Source: Amphimedon queenslandica
Lineage: Eukaryota > Porifera > Demospongiae > Haplosclerida > Niphatidae
Reading direction: 5' to 3'
NCBI RefSeq assembly: GCF_000090795.2
Contig: NW_003546256.1
Coordinates: 452,927-516,926, forward strand
DNA length: 64,000 nt
The notes below the pieces were generated by a model. It ran no database searches. It was not told the origin of the DNA and saw only the letters and a program-made list of their open reading frames with translations. Below, one piece after another: positions 9,605 to 26,600 of the stretch. How positions within the stretch are numbered: position 1 is the first letter of the stretch; every line of letters begins with the position of its first letter. The position numbers and the translations under genes are program-made.

Positions 9605-12600
9605 TTATACTAGAGATATTGATGGCTTGAATTTACTCAGCATGGAGTCCTGCTGCTGTCCGCTAGGCATCATTGGATAATGCGTCATCCTCTCAGACAA
9701 AAGACCTCCTTTTTTATAATCGAAGCTACCAGCAGTAGCAATAGATGGAGGTGGAATAGCTACTTGAGAATAAGGAGGAGGAGCAACAGCAGTGAATGAT
9801 GGTAGCTGAGGGTTAGTAGGGCTGGCATAGGAAACTGGAGGAGGAGGGAGAGGGGGCGGTGAGTGATGATTAGTTAGTTTGCTTGTTTCTTGCAAGTCGT
9901 GGTCTGACTTGCTATTGCTGCTTCTTTGAATTGACGGAGAGCAGCCAAAGTCGTTAGATTTACTTTTCCCAATGGTAGTCCTCAACGGGTGGATAAGAAT
10001 AGGAGAGGAGCGGTCATCCCTCTGACTCTGCTTTGGGGCGATTGGTGGAGTCTCGTTAAAATCAGACTTATTCCTTTTGTGATGAACTTGACTTGCAGAC
10101 CCGCGTCTGTTAGACACACCTCCTCCTTGAGACTGTAGGAACAGCTTCTTACTCGTCCAAGGCGAGTCATATAAATTCTGTTTAATGAGGCTGTCTTCGG
10201 ACGAGAATTTCGGCATTAAGTCATCATGAACCAATCCTCCTAAAGCTCCTCCTCTCTGTATGAGGCCATTAGGTTGTTGAGTGCCTCCACTCCCACTCAT
10301 GTGTTTCCGCATTAGCTCACCGGATCCAGGCTCGTCATCAGTCCTGTTGTGTCTGAGGTCTTTGTGAGAGCGAGAGGTGAGGCTCACAGGTGGTATTGCT
10401 AAAGGCAGTGTCTCGATATTATCAACCTCATTGAAATGACCCAGACTATGGCTGTGACTGTGATTATTGTAGGAAGACTCGGGCTGTGACGAGTAGTTAT
10501 TTTTGAGTGTGTGAGCTTTGCGTTTCATTACCAAGTCACTTTTCTCTTTCTCCTCTTCAAGTTGGATTTGTCTCTGCACATGCTGCCATAGCATTTCTTT
10601 TCGTTTATTTCTTGTCTCTGGGCTCTCACTCCCTAAGCGTCCCTGATAGTCCTTCCAGTGTCGCTTGTCCTCTTCTATTTGTCTTCTCTCTTGCTCTTGT
10701 TGGAAACGCTGTAGCTCTATCCTACGCTGCTCGTCCTCTTGTCTCCTTTGTTCTTCTCTCAGTCTCCTTTGCTGTTCCTCTTGCTCTCTTCTCAGTTGGT
10801 CCAATCTCTCTCTTTCCTCTTCTTGGCTTCTCTTCTCGTTTTCCAAGCGTTTCTTCTCTTCCCTTAGTCTCTGGAGCTCAATGTTACTCAAACGCTTCCT
10901 CTCTTCTTCTATTCTCTTCTTTTCTTCTTCTAGTCTCTTTTCTTGATCGACTTCAATGCTGGTTCTTCGATTCCCTCCCTCTCTCTCTTCATTCTTGTGA
11001 CTTATTTTGAAGTCGATGCCTAGCCTCTGCTCAATCTCTGCTATCTCTTTCTTTCTCTTCTCCTTCAAAGCTTTCTGAGCAATCTCCAAGTCCCTCTCTA
11101 TCTCTCTTTGTCTCTCCTGCTTCTCTGCTATGTACAAGCTTCGTAGTTTCTCTTCTCTTTCTTTCTCCAGTACTACTACTCGACCGGTTGGATTAAGAAC
11201 CTTCTGTCGTTGACGGAGAGACAACTCGAACTTCTTCAGGGCTCGTTTCGTCGGGCTCAGATCCATCTTTCTTTTCCTCATGATCATTTCTGTCTCTTTG
11301 ATAGCCTCCAGTCTCTCTTGATGGTTTGGTATTACACTATTAATGATAGCAATCAGTGAGGAATGATCAACCTTTGGATCTGAGGATGTCACTATCACTG
11401 GTACTTGTAGCGGCCTCTGAGCTTGCAGGCCTGACAATCTACAGTGCAAGAAATAATAATATCAAAAAGTATTATCATAGCACTATATATTAGTATTATT
11501 CAAAAGCCCTCACTGTTGCAATGTAGTGAAAGTTTCTTTCAGAATTTTACAAGCTTCTGTAGCAGCTGCTAATTTCTTGGCCTCTTCCTTCATGATCCTT
11601 CAGCAAAGGAAGTGGTTGTATAACTATTAATTTATAAATGATTCTTCCGCTTACTGTTCTTCAGCAACAATAACTTCAAGTTCTTTTTGCATCACTGCTT
11701 TTAGTTTTGGTTCTAATACATTATACTGACCTAAGAATTAAAGAATAAATTTAAAATTGGGAATTTCAAAAATTGACTCTAAAGCAAACTGAATCAGCAG
11801 ATTGAATAGTACCTTTAAGATTTTCAAATCTTTCTGCTGACTCTTCTGTCAGACTGAGGAGGTAGTTAACCTCATCAGTATCAATCCTTGACTGGTGATG
11901 AATAGCATCAGACTTAAGGGAATCACCTATACTCTGCAATAGACTAGAGAGAGAGAGAGTAAGGGAGAGTGAGTGAGAATCATTATTATCACTGTATGTG
12001 CATGTACATACCTCATTTCACTCAGTGCAGAATCAGATTCTTTAAGGTAGTCCTCTTTCAATGGCTCAACGATGAGTCTGTCTTTACGAAACTGACTCAA
12101 CTCAACCGAAAAATTATTAGCAGTGCTACCTGTAATTAATAATAATAATAATAAGGTAGTAAAGACACACAAAAATATTAATAATGTAATGTCTGTTCTC
12201 CTCTTCCCTTCCTCTTTTAAACTAACCTTGAGCAGCTGATAGTCTAGCCAGTGTCAGTTCAGTACGTAATTCTTGTATCTCCAACTGGTGCTTTCTCTTA
12301 AGGAAGGATATCTCTTTCTGAAGGCCACTGATAGTTACTGGCTCATCAATTGGAATAATAGGAGGAGGAAGGATCACATCTACATCTCTCGTTTGAGTAG
12401 TAGCTAGGCCATCAGTCTCATTAACATGTGTATCATTGGTTGGGCCATTTAAATAAATAGCTGACGAGAGATTCTCAACTCCTGGAACATTGCTATGTGC
12501 TTGGGATAGGCTAGAACTGCATTGAATAAAAAAATAAATATTGTATATATATATATTGTGTGTGTGACTTTAAAACAGACATACATTGGGTTCTGTAGTG

Positions 12601-14147
12601 AAATGTTTAGGTCCTCTCTCTCGTCATCTGAAGACAAATCAGCGTCCGGTGTACCAGTTGAGCTACGATGGACTAACGGTGGAGTGGAATTTAGCAACGG
12701 GCCAGTCTCTAGATCAGAGGAATCGACCAGAAGTATTGTAGATTGATCAGAAACATTACTAAGAAAGAAAGAGAGAGAGGGGGGGGGGACAGAAAGGTAG
12801 AAGATAGTAACAGATGAATAACAAGTCATGCCAGCAATGTCTGACACATGTTTACCCAATTCTCTCTTTACTATGACTGGCAGTGATATCATTATCCTTT
12901 GGTCAATGCCCCGTAAATAAGAATTGTATTGTCTTGATATGAAGCCACAATTACATTTAACAGGATTAATATTCAATTAATGATAATAATAACAAAATCC
13001 ATTTTCTCACCTGACATTGGTGAGAGGTTTCCACGTGTTTGATCTATTAAGTAAAAACAAATGCCATTTTGGATCTTTATTGACGGAAGGACTCAAATCG
13101 AATAGATTAATGAAGAGCTGCTTTATAGTACTGAGAGTAATAGGAGAAGGCAACGGACACCTACGCATGTCTGCACCATAACGAAGATAGATACATTCTA
13201 ACGGAAGGAAAATAAAACATTTAAAATGATTGTTGATAATATTATGCTATATCCAGTGATATAAAATGATTGCATTATTATTATTGAATTATACATATTA
13301 AATCATGCCTGACTTAAGTACACATGCATTATTAGCATGCAAAAGTAAAAATGTAAATATAAATATATGAACTGTATGCTTGACAATGTGTAGTGTTATA
13401 ACGAAAGAGTGTACCAATATGTGCTACCATTGGAATGATCAACAAAGAATGTTTACATACACGTACATGCATCCCACTGATAATGATCTGCTATGTATCC
13501 TTACCGCTGTATTTTGAAGAGATGCGTCGATTAGTGACTGCCTTTACTGGAGGCTCTGAAGAGCTTGTACTGTTTATGAATACATCAGGAGGCTTGGGAC
13601 CATCTCTCACTCCAACTCTCATCCCTTGTATAGCATCATCCAAAGACTATGTACAAATAAAACATAACCTCTTTATTAAGGACAACATGATAAAGGTGCT
13701 TTTATATAAGCAAGAGTACATTATGTGCTCTTGATATAAGTATAACTATGGAGTCCTGGTTAGTACTGATTAGAAAATTCATTGTAGAGGTGTCCTTATT
13801 TCAGGGTGTGTATAAGATCATTGCTAGCATGAAATGTTCATTTGTTTATAGCATATTTACACTGCCTTGCTCTATAAGGCAACATGTTTACACTGTAGCT
13901 ATGTTCTTGGATCAACACATTAAGTAATATTGCCATTCGATATTGCAACACAATAAAAGTATTTAATCTATTCTTTTTCTCTTACTATTTCATTTGGGCC
14001 GAGGATAATCTTAGTCTGTTCATTGAATATCTTAGCTGCCTCTTCCAGCTGCTGGCTCATCTCAGAGTCAGTGTGAAGGGTGTGACGCCTCCTCTGTCCT
14101 CCTCCTTTTTCCTTCTTAGCTCGTCTTAAGCGAAACTCTGGCATAAC
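9605..14147 (-). CDS. p140Cap/sickle-tail-like scaffold with AIP3-type domain and coiled coils
   Basis: Ten exons with consistent phase: 13986-14147, 13505-13646, 13011-13197, 12585-12758, 12227-12516, 12012-12129, 11813-11943, 11655-11730, 11514-11597, 9605-11438, about 1065 aa. An in-frame ATG at 14144 may be the start, or an upstream exon may exist. The layout matches SRCIN1/KIAA1217: a basic stretch with RRRHTL, then an AIP3/Bud6-like domain (IYLRYGADMRRCPLPSPIT..TIKQLFINLF), then segmented coiled coils, then a long highly charged ER/Q-rich helix (9605-11438 exon, first third) and a proline-rich tail with PPPLPPPPVSY and VAPPPYSQVAIPPP. Vertebrate relatives are cytoskeletal and Src-regulating adaptors. 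Family assignment rests on domain order and short matches; the long ER-rich helix is unlike the vertebrate proteins. Confidence 0.55.
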
Positions 14148-14956
14148 CTGAAATAAAGATAAAGAAGAGAGAGAAAGAGAAAGAGAGAGAGGAGAGAGAA
14201 AGGGTGGAAGAAATAGGAATAATGTGTCTGTGTGATATAATTGTATTTTTTATGGCTATAGTAACACCAGTGAGGCTAGGCTGATGGAATGGTATAAAGA
14301 ATTTCAATTATGCGCAATCTGTTATTATTGGTTTCAGGCATTCAAAAAACACACACACACACACACAAAATATGTTGCCAAAGAGGAAGGAGTATCTGTC
14401 AGTGTGTACATTGTTTGTTAAAAAAACATTGAGGCACACCAAATATTTGTGGTTTTTATTTTACCACACCAAAATTTCTTATCTGAATTATTTGGCAGCC
14501 AGAGGCAGAGGGAGCGAGTGATGTTAGTACAATGTAACAGACACTTGTCTCTTTTACAATTCTCATTATTTGAAACAAGCCCACTAATAACGATAACACC
14601 TGGACATTCCATAGATGACATCCAAACCGCCTTCACTATGCACCATTGGAAGGGAAAGCTCATCAATTTACTGTAACTGTTGTCATATAGAGTTACAACA
14701 GTGCATACTGATGGTGGGAATACTGGCAATGAATATATACCACATAGTTACTCCTCCAAGTTTAGAGTGACATCTTTCTAATCACAAAGGATGTGTACCT
14801 GTCATGTTAAGCTACAGGGAGGGCTGCTCCCCGTACAGCTCATGCAGAGAGAAGCTTACAGAAGAGCAAAATATACAGCTTATAGACGTATATACATGAT
14901 TATAAATATAACCCAAGAGCTAATGAGGCTCAAAGTCTGTGTAGTGTTATTTTTAC

Positions 14957-15083
14957 CTTTTCGGATCACGCTTCTGGCTTGGCGATATTTTTTCTTGACA
15001 AGACAACTCTTTATAGTATCACAAAACTCCCCTAAAAGCCTTTTAATATCAGCGGAACCAACTCTGTCTGCTTGCTCTGCCAA
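14957..15083 (-). CDS. Possible first exon of the p140Cap-like gene or a small separate gene
   Basis: An ATG at 15083 opens a frame (MAEQADRVGSADIKRLLGEF...) that ends at a good donor near 14957 (AAAAG|GTAAAA) and lies about 200 bp downstream of the MAPKAPK5 stop, a spacing typical for gene starts here. The charged composition (SCLVKKKYRQARSVIRK) looks protein-like. Joining this donor to the 14147 exon gives the wrong phase. A later, weak donor (GTTATA) at the end of SLISSW would keep frame. No family was recognised. Confidence 0.3.
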
Positions 15084-15281
15084 AATGAGAGGAAAAAGAC
15101 AGTGATTTGCTTACTTCAACTGTAACAATGCGTGGGAGGGAAAATTCAATAAGGGCGTGGCTGCCCAGTCTTATATAATAGGATTCATGACCTATCCCAT
15201 ATCATAATCATAAAAATCAACTGAATTAATTATGACACTAAAAAGAACTTTAATTAAATAAGGTCCCAAATCACATTAGTT

Positions 15282-17066
15282 CTACGGTTCGAGCTGCTCT
15301 ATGAGCTCTTGAAGAGAAGAGGCCAAACGCTTACAATTGACCTGATGAATGAACTCATTTCCATTCCAAGACTCTTGCTCCAGTGCTTTCAATAAAGAGG
15401 CATTGTGCTCATTGAGAACCAATGCATTCTTAACACTCTCACTTAGAAAAGATGAAGACAGAGAGCTTTCAGAAGAAAGGGAAGGAGGAGGAGGAGGCAT
15501 GTTACATACATCCATTAATGATTTAAGGCTCTGAACAGCTTTAGAGGAAGAGGGCTCACTCTCATTGCCAGCTCCTCCAGACTCCTTCTTCTCTTCTTGT
15601 TTCTTCATGCGCGATGCTAGGACGGGGTTCTTTGCCTGCCCGAGAGGTTTCAAGTAAAACCCAGTGTCATCCCGACGGAAGTTTTGGAGGAGTTTAGCGT
15701 GAGCTCCCTGGACTTCAACAAGAGCGTCTTTATCCGATATGAGATAAGGAGAATTAAGATCACGATTAGGCGAGGCATTCTGAGCTAGCCAAGGATGATG
15801 AAGGACTTCTTCAATGGAGAGTCTCTCGCTCGGTTCCACACACAACATCTTCCGAATCAAATCCTTAGCTTCATCAGTCACCGCCTTCCAGTCATTCTCC
15901 GGAAAATCGAAATCAGCACTCATTATCTTCTGCTTCATGCGATTGCTTAGTGCCTGATGTGGCACTTCAGAATAGAATGGAGGATAGCCGCAAAGCATAA
16001 TGTACATGATGACGCCAATGGACCAGATGTCACAGCTCTTGTCGTAATAGTAAGGAGTTCGGTGCTTATAACCAGACAATGACTCTTTCTGTCTCTTCTG
16101 GGCCTCAAGGACTTGAGGGGCAACGTAATAAGGAGTGAACTGAGGCGTCTTTAGGTCTCCGTTGTCAACTTTTGCGAAACCGAAATCGGATAATTTGATG
16201 ACGACATCCTCAGGGTTTGACGCGGGCTTTAATAAGAGTAAATTCTCTGGTTTGATGTCCCGATGAGCAATGTTTAGACGATGACAGAACTGGACTCCTC
16301 TAACGATCTGTAATATGTACTTGCTGGCCTCGTGCTCGGTGAAATGATGACGCTTTGAGATATAATCAAAGAGTTCTTTACCCTCCATCAATTCCATCAC
16401 TAGTAGTATCCTTTTCTTTGGGCTCAGTTCGCCAGGCTGTTGGATCTCATTGCGATATATATCAACTATTCTGACGATATGATCACCTCCACTACAGCGC
16501 CTGTTCAGGACAAAAATAAATTTAAAAATAATTATCATTAATATTTATGAAATACAACATTGTTCATTTTTGAGTAACTTTAAAAATTCGTAAAAAAAAC
16601 TTAAATTTGATCGGAATTAGTTCAAACTTGCTACATAACATAAGAACATGTATATGTGTCGAAAACATTAATAAAATTAATTCCAATTGACTAACATTTT
16701 GAACCATTATGTGTATGCATGTTCAGTTTCCTCCCTTTCTAATGGACCATTCAAATTAAGTAAAATTAATACAATTTAATTCATTTTATTTAAAATTAAT
16801 GGCCTCATGCATGAGTGCCAAAAAATTCATGCAAAACAATGCTCATAGCATAACTCTTACCAATGAAGTGTGGCTTCAATCTCTGCCTTCTTTCTGTCGC
16901 TACGATCCAAGAGCAGCTTAAGAGCGTATTCTTTACCAGTTGCCCGGTGTATACAGAGGCGGACTGGACCGCTCACTCCAGTACCTAAACTGCGGTTCCA
17001 CTTTATCTCATAATCGTCTAAAATGGAGGTTTTCTTGAACTCTGGGTCTCTCTCGTACTTTGACAT
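15282..17066 (-). CDS. MAPKAPK5: MAP kinase-activated protein kinase 5 (MK5/PRAK)
   Basis: Only two exons, 16861-17066 and 15282-16500, give 474 aa, almost exactly the human length. This Ser/Thr kinase acts downstream of p38 and atypical ERK3/4. Visible elements: start MSKYERDPEFKKTSILDDYE, glycine loop LGTGVSGPVRL, lysine in YALKLLL, catalytic HRDIKPEN, DFGFAK, and the MK5-type activation loop TPQFTPYYVAPQVLEAQ with the activating Thr-Pro and APQ in place of APE. A C-terminal helical extension ends with SWNGNEFIHQVNCKRLASSL, aligning with the human tail SWNGRGFTDKVDRLKLAEIV. The low intron number is unusual next to its many-exon neighbours. The intron carries a fragment of the palindrome-cored repeat. 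Confidence 0.97.
16567..16665 (+). repeat. Fragment of the palindrome-cored repeat in the MAPKAPK5 intron
   Basis: Body sequence only (TGAGTAACTTTAAAAATTCG, TTTGATCGGAATTAG, TAAGAACATGTATATGTGTC). No palindrome and no recognisable ends. Confidence 0.6.
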
Positions 17067-17572
17067 AAGCGAAAGATTTTGCGGCTTTGATCTGAAGATT
17101 TTAGGATAAACATTGAAAGAGAAAGTCCAAAGTTTAATTAGTATAGTAAATGGGACGACAATAATAACCGAGTAAACATGTTATTTATTCGAATCAGAAC
17201 AACACATTAAATTAGGAGTAAATATCACAAATTTTATAATGGCACAATGATAAAAAAAAAACAGTACAATAATAATTAATAAATGGAAGCTCTCATTTAC
17301 CTTTTTCTATTGATAAGGTTACCCGTTATGGAGCCGAAGAGAAGACTGGCGACTGGTAGAGTTAATAGTGCTTCTTCCCTCCTTTGCAGACGAGAGTACG
17401 ACCAGAAAGGAAGTTTATATACAAAGTCGATTGCACCAGAAACTCTACCTCAGCGTCAGCAAATTCTGTAGACTAGACTGTATGTACAAGATCAATTAAT
17501 TTTTCTCGACCACGCCCACAAGACCACAATGAATATTAATTAGTCTATACGCATGCGCAGTATAAAACTGTC
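17067..17572. other. Bidirectional intergenic region MAPKAPK5/KAT2 with a short open frame
   Basis: About 500 bp between two divergent starts. It contains a 62-codon plus-strand open frame at 17283-17471; from the inner Met the protein begins MEPKRRLATGRVNSAS. It is less AT-rich than its surroundings and has a good acceptor-like CCTTTGCAG in the middle. No family was recognised. It may be a 5' UTR, a small gene or chance. Confidence 0.3.
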
Positions 17573-22381
<4,809 letters not shown>

Positions 22382-22659
22382 TTAATTTTAGTGGAACTTC
22401 ATAATTTCATTCTGATTCATACTCTGATTCATACTGATACACTCATTCCTGATCAACTTTGAATTTAAATTTTTTTAATACACAAAAATGATTAACTTAT
22501 TGATGATAATAAATGAGAGAAAAATAATTGTTATTATATTAAACCTGATTATTGAATGCATAAAATTTATATCATTTTAAAAATAATAATAATGATGTCT
22601 TCATATTTATCATAATACCTTGCTATTAATGGGTGGATTTATTATAATTATTTTAATTG
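22382..22659. other. Convergent 3' intergenic region KAT2/membrane protein
   Basis: About 280 bp of AT-rich sequence between two stop codons, with possible polyadenylation signals (AATAAA-like words on both strands). Nothing else is seen. Confidence 0.5.
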
Positions 22660-23472
22660 CTAAACATTCCAAAAAGGAACATTTAGATATTGTCTCAAAA
22701 AGAAAATGGAGAGAAAGAAGAAGACAATCCCATTGACTAGAACCATCTTGTAACTAATAGACCAACCAGTTCTGACCACCACTCCCTCTGTTTTAAACCT
22801 CCTGTAATATATAAACTGATCATAAGCAGTGTTAATGTGAAAGGCTGCTACCTTTTGGGAGATATTGGTGAGAGGGGATAGAGTCCAGGGGTATGCGAGT
22901 CATAAAAGACAGAGAAATAAGTAAATAATGAAACTAGTACGCCAATTAGTAAAGAAAATGAGCAAGCATTGAATACATCTAGAAAGAGAGAGAGAGAGAG
23001 TTGACACGTATTTGTATCAAGTTGTATGTACATGTATGATATGTTATTATTATTTTTACCTAAAATAAAGACCCCACCTCTATAATCCGCCCAAAATGGG
23101 AGAGAGCAATTATTGATAGCTTCCGACGTAAAGATTAAAGGAATATCTAAGAATATTATAATAAAATTTTAATCACAGATAGTATATATAATAATTATAA
23201 TGTATATACATGTTTTATTTTTGTAATAATTATACAATCATTTTTGTACCTTCCTCGATTAGTTTACTTATGATTCCCTTAACATTAGTCTCTGACTCTT
23301 GGTGAAGTAGTGATGGTAGTAATATGGCGAATAACAGTAAGAGTGATATCACAACGAGTCCTGTGAGACTAGGAGGGCCCCTGTCGTCTCTCCTCCTTAG
23401 GGGCCTTCTCCTTAACCTCTCACCAAACAATGGCCGGGCCAAAGATGGAGTAGAAGAAGGATTGGACAACAT
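22660..23472 (-). CDS. Unrecognised small multi-pass membrane protein
   Basis: Four exons with consistent phase give 192 aa: 23250-23472, 23060-23146, 22852-22978, 22660-22801. The N-terminus is rich in Arg and Pro (RRRPLRRRDDRGPPS), followed by a hydrophobic helix (LVVISLLLLFAILLPSLL, about 37-54). A segment with NCSLPFWADYRGGVFIL follows, then a second helix (CSFSLLIGVLVSLFTYFSVF), a Pro/Ser loop with SHTPGLYPLSPISPK, and a last helix (MVLVNGIVFFFLSIFFL). There are therefore at least three, perhaps four, membrane segments. I considered TMEM179-like proteins but did not find a convincing match. Its start is 165 bp from the divergent MINDY4 start, with an X-box-like motif in between that could serve either gene. 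Confidence 0.65.
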
Positions 23473-23561
23473 GGAGAGGCTACAGAGAGGGAGGGAGGGA
23501 GAGTATAAAGAAACAGGATCTTGTAATAATTACTTTAGTTCATTCATTAAAGGTAATTAAG

Positions 23562-23575
23562 GTTGCCATGGCAAT
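23562..23575 (+). promoter_or_regulatory. RFX X-box-like motif upstream of MINDY4
   Basis: GTTGCCATGGCAAT: matches the X-box consensus at all but the last base and is almost a perfect inverted repeat. It lies 62 bp before the MINDY4 start codon and 89 bp from the divergent membrane-protein start. Confidence 0.6.
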
Positions 23576-23637
23576 AGGATATTAATTAGCTAAAATTTAT
23601 TTGCCGAATCGGCAATTCAGCATAGAGATTCCTCAAA

Positions 23638-26600
23638 ATGGCGTCGAGTAGTGTTCACTCTGGCAAAGTTGATCCGGCCATTTTAAGAACCAGTGATGGA
23701 GGAAGAAAGAAAAAAGTAGAGGACGTCAGTATTGCATTAGTTAGAGAATATCTTAGTAGGAAAGTGAGTGAAAATTATAGTTATTTATAATTTTAAATGC
23801 ATACACACACCCCCTCCTTCATTGTGTAGGGCTACAAGTCAACATTATCAGCACTAGATACTGAAGTACCACGAACAGAAGAGAGGTAATGAATCACCCA
23901 CTTATTAGTTATATAGTTCCTTTCAGTATTAGTAACCGTAGTGTTCTGGTGAAAGAAGCTGGTGTGGTCAACATAATGAAGTCAAATAAGGTAATCATTA
24001 ATCTACTATGCAATTCAAAAGTAAAATAATGTGGTTTAAACTTTGATGTCTCCTAACTGTACATATGTATGGCAGAAATTTTTTTGAAAGTGATAATTTC
24101 CCAAAATAAAATTCATAACTATAGAATCTTGAAGACTATAGACGTAATGAATAATTTATAAATGTGATATTGTGTCTTGTTTTATCCTTTAGAAACAGCC
24201 AGATCCTTATAGAACTATCATTGAAGCTATTGTTAATAATCAGCTTGAGACCACACCCACTACTCTGACCACACCCACCAACCCGACCACACCAATTACT
24301 CCAACCACGTCTGTACGAACACCACCTACTCCTACATCAACCACACCCATTACTACACTGACCACACCCATTACTGGTCCCTCCCGTACAATCAACAAAA
24401 CAAACGGCAAACCGGTCACTTACTCAACCACACCCACTATAACGACATCTGCTAGAATAACCACACCCACCTCCACTTCAACGTTAGATAGTACTAAGAA
24501 AGTAACAAGGTAACCATAAAAATTAATTATTTTCATCTTTTCCTTCTCTTTTGTCTTAGGTATCAAAGTGAAGATGATTCTAGTAAATCTATTGGTACCA
24601 AGATAACTAATGTAACTGATCATGAATAATTAATGATTAATAATAATAATCAATTGATTATTAGGATGGTGGGCTGCTGTTGTATGAAGACATTGAAGAG
24701 GACAGTTCCTTTCTTTTAGATGATAAAGTGGTTTCTCATTTGTTCAGCAGTAGCAGGAACAGTAAAGGAGAGCAAATATCTTATAATACTGCTATAGTCA
24801 GTGACACACATACATGTACACATGCACATTGTGTACATGTACTTTAATTATAGCTAGAAAATTTGATAAATTGCCTTCAAATATGTTTGGTGCATTCAAA
24901 TCTTTTGGCAAAATTGAGCGTAATACACTGGTTTTAAATATACTGTTGTGCTAACTGCAGCTAGTGTGCTATATCTTAAAAGCTTGTGTCCAAAATCACT
25001 CATTAAAATTGAGTACATGTATGTACAATAAAGAGATTGAGGTATCAACTTTTTTGATGAAAGACCATAGCTCAAAGGTCAAAAATGTAGTAAAAGGTCA
25101 CATCCTCACATGATGCCCACATGAACTCCTTATAATATGGTATATAAGTAGTTCATGTGATTGTCAGTAATTGGCATCATGTGGATGTTAAGTCATGCTG
25201 TCAAGGGATATACACTACCTATGGAAGTATTGTCATGCGCTAGTAGTTATTCCTAGACTGTCTACATGTATGATAATATTACCAGGGTGGTTTCCCACAA
25301 AGCGTTCTAAGTGAGCTAAATAGCATGCTTTGTGAGCTGACAATTAAGCCAGTACATGGCATTTGGAGCAACTTCAAAAATTCATTAAAAAATCCAAATT
25401 TGATCGAAATTAGGGAAATCCTGTATCACACACATACATACACAGTTTCCTGACCTACACAATGAACTTCCTTTGTTTATAATATCACACACCCAGTGTA
25501 TACATGTACATATACATGTGTGTTTGTTTACTCTAGTGTATGTGTGTGTATATAGTAAACCTATTAACATAGCAACATTAACATACATGTACATACAATT
25601 AACATATGATTGCTTATGTACGTCACACATGTCATGCATGACCTTTTTAGGACATTTTATATATTTTTAGAAATTAAGGGAGGTTGTTTTTGGCTCAGCA
25701 ACCACTCACTCGTTTAACAGCGAATGGAGGAATCAAGGATTTGTATTTAATAAAGAAGTACCATCACTCAGTTATGGGCTTGTACAGCACAAGGTTCGTA
25801 TTTTATTATAACAGATAAATTTAAATCCCTTTTTTGCCCTTTCACAATCCTATCTCTCATTCTCTTTCTCTCTTTCCCTGTCTCCTTCTTTCCCTCACCT
25901 TCTCTCTCCTTAGGGTGGCCCTTGTGGAGTGTTAGCTTGTGTTCAGTCATACATCATAAAGAATATGCTATTTGCTGATGGAGCAAATAGTGCTGATGGA
26001 TCTACTGATGCAATGTAATGTCATATCCTGTCCTTCCGGGTATATAAGCTTGTATTCTCTTCTTTTTAGACCTTTTATTAATAGAAAGGAGCAGAAGGAG
26101 CTCCTCTGTAAATCCCTTGCTCAGATACTGTGGAAGGCCGGAGAGAGAAAGAAAGCAACAGTGACAGTGTGAGTGAGACAGACAGACAGTGAGACAGACA
26201 ACAGATAGACAGATCTGTGACTCTGCGTGAGTGTGTGTGACTGTGTGTGCCCATGAAAGTGTATGGTACATTAGATAATATGTCTGCCTATGCAGTAGAT
26301 CATGGTCCCCTCCTGTTAAATCACTGACTGTCAGGAGCAGATCATATTATCCAGATCAACTTACTGAGCTGGTCAGTGATTTCATTATAACTTCTCTCTT
26401 TCACCTTTATGTCTCTTCCTTCCCTTCCTCTCTTTCTCTCAATAGCTAGTCGTACATTCGTTCCTTGACTTTGATCAGTTGCAATTATTCTTGCTCGAGT
26501 ATGTTGATCAGGTAATTACAGTAGTTATTTGTCTTATCATTGTGTTTTATTTTGGGCAGTTTATTTCTGCTGAGGAAGAAAATGCTGGCTGTATTCTCTT

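Noticed and set aside
10507-11010. Long plus-strand open frames (up to 167 codons) opposite the p140Cap-like coiled coil
   Set aside because: They are reverse-strand shadows of GA-rich ER/Q codons, give Ser/Leu-rich low-complexity peptides, and have no start context or splice support.
14418-14729. 103-codon minus-strand open frame in the p140Cap upstream region
   Set aside because: Cys-rich random-looking sequence without splice sites or family resemblance; the opposite strand is open too.
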